Assembly: GCF_003347515.1 (NCBI RefSeq)
Contig: NZ_QEII01000298.1
Coordinates: 124,001-188,000, forward strand
Direction of reading: 5' to 3'
Length of the DNA stretch: 64,000 bases
Origin: Rhodoferax ferrireducens
GTDB lineage: Bacteria > Pseudomonadota > Gammaproteobacteria > Burkholderiales > Burkholderiaceae_C
The notes under the pieces were generated by a model. That model did no database searches. It was not told the DNA's origin and saw nothing but the letters and a program-made list of their open reading frames with translations. Numbering within the stretch: position 1 is the stretch's first letter; every line of letters begins with the position of its first letter. Shown here one piece after another: positions 24,776 to 33,766 of this stretch. A program made the position numbers and the translations under genes.

Positions 24776-26008
24776 TCATTTTCTGCTCACATTACGGTTT
24801 ATTCTTGCTTCATTTAGCAAAGCAGCATACTTTGTCAACGCGGCAGTCCAGGTAAAATTAGTAAGTACACGATATTGCAGGCGTCTACCCATGGCTTGGG
24901 CCGTTGCTGGGATGTCAAGAAGTGATCGAAGGCATAGCGCCAATTCAGCAGGATCGTCTGGCGCAACAAGCCGCCCTGTGACGCCATCAGTCAATATCTC
25001 CGGGATACCCCCTACACGTGAGGCGACTACCGGCAAGGCAAACGCACCAGCCTCCAGCAGCACAATGCCAAACGATTCTTGCCTGCTGGGGAGTGCAAAA
25101 ACTGTGGCCCGCTGAAAGAACTCAGCCATCCTGTAATGCGGCGTGTCTGGAAAAAAGTGAACCCGCTCGGCAACACCCTTACGACGGCATTGTTCCTGCA
25201 ATGACGTCAGTGCGTTGTCGGTCGCTCCGATAAAGACGAGGTCTACGTCAGCATATTCATCTGCAATGGCGGCATAGGCTTCGATCAGGACATCCTGGCC
25301 TTTCGTCTGCTCAAACTTGCCAACATTGAGGATAAACCGCTCACCAGTAGGTATCTGGGATCCCGCCATGGCAGTAAATGCCGATGCATCGATGCCGTTA
25401 TGAATTACGCGCGGAACCACTTCGATACCAAGAATTCTTGTAAGCCTTCTTGATAGCTCGTCTGAACACACGACCACTCCAGAGACACGCAGGAGTAGTC
25501 GCCGCCATTGTGCGATTGTATCGGCCGATGCACTTCGAAGACTATTCACGTCGGTCCCATGAAACGAAAGGATCAAGGGAATGAAAGTGTCAAAGCAATT
25601 CGTGATGCGATCTAATGCAAAGGCAGTAGATCCAGGGTAGTGCGGGTTAATTACAGCTACTCGGTGTTCGCGGCAAAATCGCCGAAACGCGGGGCAAAAT
25701 CGCTGCTCCCATAACCAGAATACAAGCCCCTCCTTTATACCCATTTTTGACGGGTAGGGTCGGATACGCCAACGTACTGTTTTCAAGCCGTTGACCTCCT
25801 CCCAAATGGGATCAATGGCACTCCAGTCGGCAATGAGCACTATCGGATCAAAAACGGCGGACTTCACCATTTCGCGAGCAAGATTGATGATCACTTGATT
25901 GACCCCGCCCAAATGGGCGAGGGACCAGGGTAGAACAAACAGATATGTTGAACGTTGGGAGGCCGCGCGGACAAGCGGCCTTACTGAGGGTGCGGTTGGA
26001 TGGCTCAT
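24776..26008 (-). CDS. Family 4 glycosyltransferase
   Basis: A 410-residue GT-B fold enzyme. The N-terminal domain has VLPWSLAHLGGVNQVIINLA (Gly loop), and the linker region has LILSFHGTDVNSL and RVIHNGIDASAF. The C-terminal domain has FILNVGKFEQTKGQDVLIEA and the EX7E motif as ALPSRQESFGIVLLEAGAFA, followed by ASRVGGIPEILTDGVTG. It lies 40 bases after the flippase gene and is last in a minus-strand operon starting near 32.6 kb. Donor sugar unknown. Confidence 0.88.
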   Translation of the reverse strand: MSHPTAPSVRPLVRAASQRSTYLFVLPWSLAHLGGVNQVIINLAREMVKSAVFDPIVLIADWSAIDPIWEEVNGLKTVRWRIRPYPSKMGIKEGLVFWLWEQRFCPAFRRFCREHRVAVINPHYPGSTAFALDRITNCFDTFIPLILSFHGTDVNSLRSASADTIAQWRRLLLRVSGVVVCSDELSRRLTRILGIEVVPRVIHNGIDASAFTAMAGSQIPTGERFILNVGKFEQTKGQDVLIEAYAAIADEYADVDLVFIGATDNALTSLQEQCRRKGVAERVHFFPDTPHYRMAEFFQRATVFALPSRQESFGIVLLEAGAFALPVVASRVGGIPEILTDGVTGRLVAPDDPAELALCLRSLLDIPATAQAMGRRLQYRVLTNFTWTAALTKYAALLNEARINRNVSRK

Positions 26009-26048
26009 CAGGATATAAAGATACGGCCAGAGTAAGGATGTTTACATC

Positions 26049-27500
26049 TCACGTGGTTTTAGCGGCTTGTTGTTTTGCTTTTGACCAGATTCCCACGATT
26101 TCATCCTGCAGCGGATGCTGAAAAATCATGATGCCGACGACAAAACCTGCCAGACCACCTGCGCCGCCCAGCACAAGTGGCATGACAACGGCGTCTGGGT
26201 AGGGTCCATAAGTTAGTAAAGCCACCACAGGCGCTATCGCCGCCAGCAAGGCAACCCACATGCTCCGGCGCAATGTGCGCAATAGCACAAGAAGTGGCAG
26301 GTCGATGTGCCTTAACGTTGCTCGCAGCCACAAGCCGGCACTCACCGCTGCGGATGCGATCATGGCAAAACCCAACGGCATAAGGCCATGCGAAGCGCTG
26401 AGTGCTACAAACACCACGCTCTGGAGCGAACTGAAAATCGTCACGCGGGCAATGGCCGTAACCGCGCCGGATGACAGCAGCGCGGTCTGGCACAAAGCAG
26501 TCGGCACGCTGAAAGCAATCGCTACAGCCAACAAACGCGCCAGATCAACGGATTGATCCCATTGATTACCGTACAAGACACGCACAATCGGATGCGCCAG
26601 ACAGACAACAGCGAAACAAAAAGACCAGCCAAATGCTGTGACATATGACGTCGCTTTCAGAAATGGGTCAACAAAGCTGTCCCGTTCACGCGATTGCCTG
26701 GCAAACCAGGGCAGGCACACTGCGCCTACGGCATCTACAAAAAGCCTGTAAAACATCTGCACCAGACCACTGGAGCGCGAATACAGGCCCACCGCAGTCA
26801 GGTCTTGCAACTTTCCAAGCAGAAGCTCCGGAGCGCTGCCCGACATAACACCAACGATGGAGCTGACGGTAAGTTGTGAGCCAAACACCAAAACGCGTCT
26901 GATTTCACCCACTCCCGGCAGCCATGGAAAACATTTGGGCCGAAAGTAAACCGCCATCAACGCATTGACAATCGTAGAAGCAAGTGATCCATACGCCAGA
27001 CTGATGGGGCCATAGTTCTTCCAGGCCAACCAGGTTGACACCAGCGCCCCGCTCAGTGCTGCGGAGAAACGCATTAACGCAATGCTCTCGAAACGCATTT
27101 CCCGCATTAACCAGGCATAGGTGAGCGAGCCAAAGGGATTGACAGCGTAATTCAAAGCGACCAGCAGCATGATGTCACGCATGCGGGGCTCGTTGTAAAA
27201 CACCGCGACGGGAAAACTGGCCAGCACCACCACGCACGCCAACCCAAGGCCCAGACCTAGCTGCACGGCCCATACCGCGCGGATTCGCTCGATCGTGAGA
27301 TTTTTCTCTTGCACAAGGTACTGCCCTGCACCCATGTCACGGACGGTGGCCACAAACATCAATAGCACCATAGTGACTGAAAAGACCCCGATCTCGGCCG
27401 GCGTCAACAGTCGCGCTATGACCATGGACGACACCACGCCGATCAGCAGACTCACATAGCGATCCAGAAAGGAGAATACCAACGATTTTCGAGTGGGCAT
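26049..27500 (-). CDS. Wzx-type oligosaccharide flippase (MOP superfamily)
   Basis: A 483-residue membrane protein with about 12-14 hydrophobic segments. The N-terminal SLVFSFLDRYVSLLIGVVS and LTPAEIGVFSV are the signature start of polysaccharide flippases, and VGLYSRSSGLVQMFYRL is the typical middle block. It is expected to move the lipid-linked repeat unit across the inner membrane. The start is ATG 27500; a GTG four codons earlier overlaps the previous gene by 7 bases and is also possible. It is the only Wzx candidate in the window and so may serve the whole locus. Confidence 0.88.
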   Translation of the reverse strand: MPTRKSLVFSFLDRYVSLLIGVVSSMVIARLLTPAEIGVFSVTMVLLMFVATVRDMGAGQYLVQEKNLTIERIRAVWAVQLGLGLGLACVVVLASFPVAVFYNEPRMRDIMLLVALNYAVNPFGSLTYAWLMREMRFESIALMRFSAALSGALVSTWLAWKNYGPISLAYGSLASTIVNALMAVYFRPKCFPWLPGVGEIRRVLVFGSQLTVSSIVGVMSGSAPELLLGKLQDLTAVGLYSRSSGLVQMFYRLFVDAVGAVCLPWFARQSRERDSFVDPFLKATSYVTAFGWSFCFAVVCLAHPIVRVLYGNQWDQSVDLARLLAVAIAFSVPTALCQTALLSSGAVTAIARVTIFSSLQSVVFVALSASHGLMPLGFAMIASAAVSAGLWLRATLRHIDLPLLVLLRTLRRSMWVALLAAIAPVVALLTYGPYPDAVVMPLVLGGAGGLAGFVVGIMIFQHPLQDEIVGIWSKAKQQAAKTT

Positions 27501-27505
27501 GAGGT

Positions 27506-28852
27506 TCAGCACGTGCTGGGCGCAACTATTGTTTGCGCCAGTAAAGCCGCTAGGGCCTGTGACCGACCGCGCCGGGATGCTTGTTGCACAGCCAAGGTAT
27601 GCGGAAGAACCGCTTTACCTTCACGCCAGCCACGCACCAACGCCGGTAACACCCGTGCGATCTCATCCACTGAGTCCAGCCGCGCCACGTTAGTCAAACC
27701 AGCCCCTCGAAGGACGCCAGCCGTGTCACCTTCGGGATCTGTCAGCCCCAAAATAGGTTTACCAGCCCGCAGATATTCATAAATCTTCGCCGGAATCTGG
27801 GCATTGCAGTTGCTCGCCTGCATGACCAGCAGCGCGTCAACCGCCAGCATTTCGGCCAGCGCCTCTCGGTAAGGGATCGCGGGGCAAAGCTCGATAAAGT
27901 CTTGTGCACCGTGGGTTCGCGCCAAACTTTGCAACAAGTCGTCATGCACCGAGGCCCGAAAGCGGATGCGCAAGTCAGCCGGGCCCAGCGCGCCGGTCTT
28001 TTGCAGCCGACCAAGTGCCCCGAAAAGTTGGGTGGGGTCACGCTCTGATGGGTAAACGATGCCGCTGTGCAACATAACAAGAGGGTGCCTGATAGCCCCC
28101 TCAGCGTAGGCACCGTTTGGAGGTGGCGCAACAGACGCAAAGCTTTCTTCGTCGTAGCCATTTTCCAGCACCACCATGCGGCTGGCCGCAGCTGGGTAGC
28201 GCTGCTGATACATGCGTGCCGCACCGGGAGTGGTGAACACGCAGTATCGTGCGTGCGCAGCAGCATCGGCCTCTATGTCCTGGTAGCTCTGCCAAGTCAG
28301 CGGGTCGGCCGGGTAACCCGCTTGCGCCATGGGGTCACGAAAATCGGCCACCCAAGGAATACTGGTCTTGCGGTGCAGTGCAGAGGCAATCACATGCGCG
28401 GTGGCGATGGGGTAGGTAGACCAAATCACATCCGGCTTGAACTCATCAATCAGCTTGAGCCCCTCGCGGATGGCGGCAAACTTCCAGCTGATCCAGCGGT
28501 CAGGGCGCGCCATCCAGCCCAGATAGCGCCCGGCGATTTGTAGGTGGCGGGCCGTGTCGAGCGCAAAAGCCCGGCGCACCACGGTACTGGCAGGCACGTC
28601 GGCCAGCAGATCATCGCTGGTTTTTTCATAGGCACGGGGATGGGCGCTGAGCACCAAGGGCTGCCAGCCAAGGGATGGCAAATGCTGTACAAAGCGCAGT
28701 GTGCGTTGAATGCCACTACTTCCAGCCAGCGGCGGGAAGTGGTAGGCAATCATCAAGATTCGTTTCAGGCGAGCTCCGTGCGGAAAAGCAATGCCACCGC
28801 CAACGTATAAACGCTGACGCAAGCTCGTGACATGGCTAACGTCAAGAGGCAC
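27506..28852 (-). CDS. Family 4-like glycosyltransferase
   Basis: A 448-residue (or shorter) GT-B protein. RILMIAYHFPPLAGSSGIQR is the N-terminal Gly loop, with IPWVADFRDPMAQAGY and VVLENGYDEESF at the domain border. EYLRAGKPILGLTDPEGDTA replaces the usual EX7E segment, as in the YfnE/WcaI-like group. The frame opens at GTG 28852, but family members begin at LKRILMIAY, so the true start may be a CTG at 28768 with GGAG 5 bases upstream, or the ATG at MIAYHF. It lies in the operon between the small secreted protein and the flippase. Confidence 0.82.
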   Translation of the reverse strand: MPLDVSHVTSLRQRLYVGGGIAFPHGARLKRILMIAYHFPPLAGSSGIQRTLRFVQHLPSLGWQPLVLSAHPRAYEKTSDDLLADVPASTVVRRAFALDTARHLQIAGRYLGWMARPDRWISWKFAAIREGLKLIDEFKPDVIWSTYPIATAHVIASALHRKTSIPWVADFRDPMAQAGYPADPLTWQSYQDIEADAAAHARYCVFTTPGAARMYQQRYPAAASRMVVLENGYDEESFASVAPPPNGAYAEGAIRHPLVMLHSGIVYPSERDPTQLFGALGRLQKTGALGPADLRIRFRASVHDDLLQSLARTHGAQDFIELCPAIPYREALAEMLAVDALLVMQASNCNAQIPAKIYEYLRAGKPILGLTDPEGDTAGVLRGAGLTNVARLDSVDEIARVLPALVRGWREGKAVLPHTLAVQQASRRGRSQALAALLAQTIVAPSTC

Positions 28853-28868
28853 TGCGGGTTGCTTGTCT

Positions 28869-29321
28869 TCAAGGGATAGGAGCCAGAGAACTACAGCTCC
28901 CCTGACCTATCTTGATTGTGGCCCCAATCTCAGGAGGAGTTCCGCCACAAAAACTGTACGTGGCAGTGGTTCCGGCTCCATTCTTGAAGACCGTGTAGGG
29001 GTAAGTGCCGCCGCCATTATAGGTATGGGTGACTATGTGATTACTTCCACTTCCCGAGACACTCCAGGTACCGACCGTCTCCGTAGGATCCATTGTGTTG
29101 GACCCGAGCTTCCAGTCGGTGAGGGCTCCCCCAGATCCAGTTGAATGAAACTCCTGCCAAGTCCATCCGCCAGTGCCATTGGTGACGCAAACAGTATTGC
29201 CTGTCAATAAACTGGCAAGATTACCTACCTGATTTACACCTGCGCCATTGCTACATGCCGCCATCGCGTCCCCTGAAAAAACGACAAACGCGATAGTGCT
29301 TGCAAGAACAAAAATTTTCAT
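28869..29321 (-). CDS. Small secreted Cys-containing protein of unknown function
   Basis: A 150-residue protein with a clear signal peptide (MKIFVLASTIAFVVFSGDAM, cleavage after AMA). The mature part is rich in Gly, Thr and Ser and has four Cys (in ACSNGAG, TVCVTNGT, SFCGG and GSCSS), suitable for two disulfides. Recognisable blocks are LLTGNTVCV, WTWQEFHSTGSGG, VGTWSVSGSGSN and HTYNGGGTYPYTV. These resemble a widespread uncharacterised secreted family as I remember it. It has no PEP-CTERM tail and no prepilin N-terminus. It lies in the minus-strand glycan operon, 118 bases downstream of the VanZ-ligase fusion gene. Confidence 0.72.
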   Translation of the reverse strand: MKIFVLASTIAFVVFSGDAMAACSNGAGVNQVGNLASLLTGNTVCVTNGTGGWTWQEFHSTGSGGALTDWKLGSNTMDPTETVGTWSVSGSGSNHIVTHTYNGGGTYPYTVFKNGAGTTATYSFCGGTPPEIGATIKIGQGSCSSLAPIP

Positions 29322-29439
29322 GCCATTTCTCCGAAAAATGAAATAGGACGCCTATTCAACTTCTTGATCGACTAAGCATGCCCGTTACTTGAAGTATCAA
29401 AATGCGAAATATCAAAGACGCACTCGTGTGTAATGTGTT

Positions 29440-32400
29440 TCATGACGGCAACCTGCCATTCGACCGCGCGACTGGATAAAAGCAGGCCCAAGCGAGTAGC
29501 AACAACAGCATCAAGAACCTGGGCGCGTCGATTTGGGTATCAAAAAGGCCACCCACCAAAAAACTACTAAGTGCGGCAAGTGCTGCACCCGATACAGCAT
29601 CGCCCCGCCAAGCCTTTTTAGCTGCCCGGGCTAACGCCAAGAAGAAGAAAATGCCTAATGCCATCACGCCAAACCAGCCTTGGTCAAACAGCACGCCGTA
29701 GTACAGACTGTGTACACGCCAGTGGGCATGCAGGGTGCCGACCGTGGCAAAAAACCAGCGGTCCAAGCCCTGTGAAAAATCGCCATTTCTTAGCAAATTG
29801 GTGTTGCTCCCGGACTCCAGCCTCACGTTGTCAATATCGATGGTCGATTGCGGCACGTCGTAGGAAAGCGAAAGTTTGATGGGCCTGTGGCGGTACCAAG
29901 GGCTGTCGGAAAGCCCGTTGGTGGTAAAGCGTGCTTCGACCCTGCGCCACGCACCAAACTCTTTGCCAAGGTCAAAAGACGGCGCTATACAGTTGGCAGA
30001 ATTCAACAGCCACTTCTCGCAAATGGGTACCGTCATTTTGGCGTCTGGGCGGCCGGGGCGCACATCAAGCGTGAGTACGTAGTGTTGTCCCGGCACCAAA
30101 GATACAAATTGATCTACGCCAATGGAATCCCCCGCGCCGAGACGCAAATAGGTGTTACCGGCTTCGTTTTTCAGCTGATAGGTTCCCACCTTGGGATGTA
30201 AGGTGCTGCGCCAGTATTTGGCTTCAGGAAAACGGCCGAGACCCATGCCAAAAAGCGACGTAGCCCAGCCGGGATCCCGAATATTGAGCACATCATCCCA
30301 ATGCGTCTGCCGAAAGCCCAGGTCGGCGCTCACGCTTGCCATACGCGCTTGCGCAAACTCGCCCTTGAAGATAGGCACGGCCAGCAGCAGCATGGCGCTT
30401 ACCAGCCCGGCAATGACGACATCGGCATGAACACGTTGCTTCGCTTTAAGTATCGTGGCCAGCAGCACGATGATAACGACAACCGCAAACGACAGGTAGC
30501 CGCCGCGAGAAAAAGTGACCATAAGTGCATAGGTTGAAGCCAGGATGAACGCCATGCCTGCAAGCCTGATCAGCCAGTGCCGTTTCTCCAGTGTCAGAAC
30601 TATCAAAAAGGGGATGGCCGCCGCAAGAAAGCAGTCAATGTAGGCGCCACCGGTGTGGGCGGCCGAAAAGGGCCCGGTAACGCGATAGCCGTCAGAGAAG
30701 TTCCAGAGTCCGCTAAACGCGACGCGCTCCCACACAACAACAGCCACCGTGAGCCCCAAACCCGCAGCCATGCCCCAGCAAAACGGGCGGCGCGCATCAA
30801 CGCCAGACGCGACAAACCGACTGGACAAGCCATAAACCAACAACGCCCAAAAGGCGCCTTTGACAATTCGCAAGGCGTTGTAATGGCTGTAGTAGTTGTT
30901 GAACGCGTTTGCGTCAGGTAGCGTAAACGGCCACAAGCCCTGGAGGGTGCTGATGACGAAGCTCAGTACAACGAGGGTAGTCGCCACGATAAAGAGGATA
31001 TCGGCCCGCGACCGACTGCGGGGCAGCGCTGGGGCACGACCGTAGGCAACTGCCAGGCAGACCAACAAGAGTGCGTCAAATTCATCCAGAAAGAAGCGCC
31101 CGCTCCACGGCGCCAGGTCAAATACCGGCAAGGCTGCCGGAATAATGGCAAACACCGACACAGGGCGATGCCAGACCGTGGCGGCGCATGTGATGAGTAC
31201 TGGACCCACGAGTAACGGGAAGGCCGGAAAGGTAGCAACCCAAACGCCCGTTGCAGCCAGGCAGAGGAGCAGCCAAATGGGAAGCCCCTTTTTATCTGCA
31301 ACGCTCGCTGCAACAATGTCAACGGGTTTGCGCTCCTTTTGGGAAAGTTGTCGTAGGAGACGCACGGTGAACCAGCTCGCAGCGCATGCCAGCAGGATGT
31401 TGGTAGGGTCGGGGTGAGCGCCCCGAATGAAAAGTTTGCTGCTTTCAATGCCCATCGCGCTAACTAAGGCCATGCCCAAGGCGAACTTGGGTGAGCGACC
31501 ATGTGCCCAAGCCAGCAGGGCAATGGGCATGTAGGAGATGGAAACTACCCCGAGACTAAACAGCGCCATAGCTTCGGTGGTGTAGTAATGGTAATAAAAA
31601 GGCATGAAATTGACTTGCGCCAGCTGCGCAGTTGCGGCGTTCAGCCCCTGCCAACTGGCGTTAAACCAGCCATTGATCTCAAGCAACGCGATCAGATAAG
31701 CCGTGACTATTAAGGTTGTGAAGCGGCGCAACACGAGAACAATCTGATGGGAAGTCCAGCGATCCCTATGCCTGCTCAGCACCAAGCCACCCCAAACACC
31801 GACCGCTCTGGTTAGCACTGACAAACCTTGCGAGACACCCGAGGCCATGAAGAATTGCACAAGCTCAATGAAACCGCCTAGCAGCAGACCGATGAGCACC
31901 GCTTGCTTGTGGTTGGCAAAGCCCGCAAGGCGTGCCAACAATAAGCCAAGGGGCAAGGTCAACGCAACTTCAACAGCCAATTGAAGGCTCACTAGCATGA
32001 GCCTGGGAGCACTGCTCGCAACCAACCAACCCCAGTTGCTCGAATCAATCTTGGTAGAAAGCTCCGGCCACGACACTAAAAAGTCGTAAGGAAAAAAGGC
32101 GAAAGCAAGGTACGCAAAGACATAGCCATCAAGGGTCAGCACCTTCAGTCGCTGCGGGTCATGGAGGAACGATTTGAGCAGCGTGTCGAACCAGTTCGCA
32201 TACCTGGTCGAGAGTGCAAGCCCCACAAGACTGCCGATGCACTCGGCCAGGATGTCGTTCAGAGACACCGTTCGCGGTGGAAAGAAGAGCTGGGTGAATT
32301 CAACCCCCACCGCCAGTGCCAATGAAAAAGCGCCGGCAGTGGCAAGCAACAGTGTGCGAGGCACTTTTTGGAAAGTTTGCATCAACAAGCAAGCCGTCAA

Positions 32401-32628
32401 GAACCCCACGGGGACGTAGAGCACGCCGTTAGCGACCCAGTCGGCACGAGAGTCAACACCAAGCACCAGAAATGGGATATTCTGAAACGCCAGGATGGCA
32501 TCATCCAATGAGCGATACACGTACTGCAATGGAACCAAACTGCCGTAAACCACAAACAGCACATAGAGCACGAAGAGCCATTTCACGATGGCGTGAGATG
32601 CTGGCGGGTGGTCGAAGGGATTCGTCAT
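29440..32628 (-). CDS. Giant fusion: triple VanZ-like repeats + O-antigen ligase-like domain with beta-sandwich insert
   Basis: A 1062-residue membrane protein. Residues about 20-425 hold three successive VanZ-like units. Their motif is clearest in the first (VEFTQLFFPPRTVSLNDI near 109), weaker in the second (IELVQFFMASGVSQGLSVL near 254) and third (MGIESSKLFIRGAHPDPTNI near 391). Residues about 450-1062 are an O-antigen ligase-like domain. They share APWSGRFFLDEFDALLLV, TFSRGGYLSF and a large periplasmic insert (about 800-965, ending LLRNGDFSQGLDRWF) with the ligase-like protein at 4082-6118. It heads the minus-strand operon and is divergent to the beta-helix gene. It probably polymerises, ligates or modifies glycan in the periplasm. 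Confidence 0.82.
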   Translation of the reverse strand: MTNPFDHPPASHAIVKWLFVLYVLFVVYGSLVPLQYVYRSLDDAILAFQNIPFLVLGVDSRADWVANGVLYVPVGFLTACLLMQTFQKVPRTLLLATAGAFSLALAVGVEFTQLFFPPRTVSLNDILAECIGSLVGLALSTRYANWFDTLLKSFLHDPQRLKVLTLDGYVFAYLAFAFFPYDFLVSWPELSTKIDSSNWGWLVASSAPRLMLVSLQLAVEVALTLPLGLLLARLAGFANHKQAVLIGLLLGGFIELVQFFMASGVSQGLSVLTRAVGVWGGLVLSRHRDRWTSHQIVLVLRRFTTLIVTAYLIALLEINGWFNASWQGLNAATAQLAQVNFMPFYYHYYTTEAMALFSLGVVSISYMPIALLAWAHGRSPKFALGMALVSAMGIESSKLFIRGAHPDPTNILLACAASWFTVRLLRQLSQKERKPVDIVAASVADKKGLPIWLLLCLAATGVWVATFPAFPLLVGPVLITCAATVWHRPVSVFAIIPAALPVFDLAPWSGRFFLDEFDALLLVCLAVAYGRAPALPRSRSRADILFIVATTLVVLSFVISTLQGLWPFTLPDANAFNNYYSHYNALRIVKGAFWALLVYGLSSRFVASGVDARRPFCWGMAAGLGLTVAVVVWERVAFSGLWNFSDGYRVTGPFSAAHTGGAYIDCFLAAAIPFLIVLTLEKRHWLIRLAGMAFILASTYALMVTFSRGGYLSFAVVVIIVLLATILKAKQRVHADVVIAGLVSAMLLLAVPIFKGEFAQARMASVSADLGFRQTHWDDVLNIRDPGWATSLFGMGLGRFPEAKYWRSTLHPKVGTYQLKNEAGNTYLRLGAGDSIGVDQFVSLVPGQHYVLTLDVRPGRPDAKMTVPICEKWLLNSANCIAPSFDLGKEFGAWRRVEARFTTNGLSDSPWYRHRPIKLSLSYDVPQSTIDIDNVRLESGSNTNLLRNGDFSQGLDRWFFATVGTLHAHWRVHSLYYGVLFDQGWFGVMALGIFFFLALARAAKKAWRGDAVSGAALAALSSFLVGGLFDTQIDAPRFLMLLLLLAWACFYPVARSNGRLPS

Positions 32629-32701
32629 GGCAAGGCTTTGGTTGTCATATGGTCAATGCTAACCGCGCAAATTGCCTGGCCGCAAACGAAAGACGCTCGG
32701 C
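32629..32701. promoter_or_regulatory. Divergent promoter region between VanZ-ligase fusion and beta-helix gene
   Basis: This 73-base gap separates genes on opposite strands, each of which starts an operon, so promoters must lie here or inside the gene starts. No convincing sigma-70 or sigma-54 box stands out by eye. Confidence 0.35.
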
Positions 32702-33751
32702 ATGATCGATAGGCAAGTGTTCACCAGGTCAGCCATGGTGCTGGCGGGTAGCGTTGTGCTCTGTGGCTACCGATCCTCTCTCCTGGCTCAGCCTCGAGAG
32801 CACTCTGGCAATCCCGGCGTCCTGCAAGTTGGCCCTACAAGAACTGTCAAAACAATAGCAGAATCCGCAAGGCAAGCAACGGCAGGAAACACAATTGAAG
32901 TGGATTCTGGCGACTACACCGCCGACGTAGCCGTCTGGGAGCATGACGATATAACTGTGCGCGGCGTGGGTGGCCGGGTGCGGCTGCTGGCTCATGGTGC
33001 GGCGGCCGAAGGCAAAGGCATCTGGGTGGTACGCGCCAACCGAATGCGGGTGGAGGGCTTTGACTTTGAAGGGGCTGCGGTGCCCAGCCGCAACGGTGCG
33101 GGCATCCGGCTGGAGAGGGGTTCTCTGCTGGTGCGCAACTGCCGCTTTATGCGCAACGAAATGGGACTACTCACCAGCAACGACCCGACTACCGTGCTGG
33201 AGGTGGAAAACAGTGAGTTTGCCTTCAACCAGCGCCCTGACGGCCACAACCACAATCTCTACGTGGGGCAGATTGCAAGGCTGTCGGTCAAGGGCAGCTA
33301 CTTTCACCACGCACACATTGGTCACCTGCTCAAGAGCCGAGCAGCGGTGAACCACATTTATCACAACCGGTTGACCGACGAGGAGGGTGGCACGGCCAGT
33401 TACGAACTGGAGTTTCCCAATGGCGGGGTAGCCCATGTGGTGGGCAACCTAATTGCGCAAAGCACTCACACTGATAACCCGCACCTGATCTCGTTTGGCG
33501 CCGAGGGCTACAAGTGGCCGCGCAATGAGATCCACCTGGAAAACAACACATTGGTGAACCCGCTGTCCCGCGGCGGTGTGTTTCTGCGGGCGGCACCGGG
33601 TGCAGACGTGATACGCGCCGTCAACAACCGGTTGGTGGGCCCGGGCACGCTGGAGTCGGCTGGCCCGGGGGAATACCGAAACAACGTCTCGGTATCATCC
33701 ACGCATGATCCCGAAGCAGTGAAGCGCATGGCGCCGCGCATACCCAACTGA
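32702..33751 (+). CDS. Secreted right-handed parallel beta-helix protein
   Basis: A 349-residue protein with an N-terminal signal-like segment (FTRSAMVLAGSVVLCGYRSS, cleavage near LLA) and then repeating beta-helix coils: DDITVRGVGGRVRLLAHG, GIWVVRANRMRVEGFDFEG, GSLLVRNCRFMRNEMGLL, LEVENSEFAFNQR, IARLSVKGSYFHHAHIG. Such folds are found in polysaccharide lyases, epimerases and acetyl hydrolases. No catalytic motif can be fixed by eye. The frame is open back to a TTG at 32672, but ATG 32702 gives a normal signal peptide. It ends 15 bases before the asparagine-synthase-like gene, so the two are probably cotranscribed. Confidence 0.78.
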   Translation: MIDRQVFTRSAMVLAGSVVLCGYRSSLLAQPREHSGNPGVLQVGPTRTVKTIAESARQATAGNTIEVDSGDYTADVAVWEHDDITVRGVGGRVRLLAHGAAAEGKGIWVVRANRMRVEGFDFEGAAVPSRNGAGIRLERGSLLVRNCRFMRNEMGLLTSNDPTTVLEVENSEFAFNQRPDGHNHNLYVGQIARLSVKGSYFHHAHIGHLLKSRAAVNHIYHNRLTDEEGGTASYELEFPNGGVAHVVGNLIAQSTHTDNPHLISFGAEGYKWPRNEIHLENNTLVNPLSRGGVFLRAAPGADVIRAVNNRLVGPGTLESAGPGEYRNNVSVSSTHDPEAVKRMAPRIPN

Positions 33752-33766
33752 ACCTTTAACGACCGT

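Noticed and set aside
28869-29321. Secreted protein as a PEP-CTERM substrate or pilin
   Set aside because: The C-terminus has no PEP motif, helix or basic tail, and the N-terminus is a standard Sec signal without a prepilin cleavage site.
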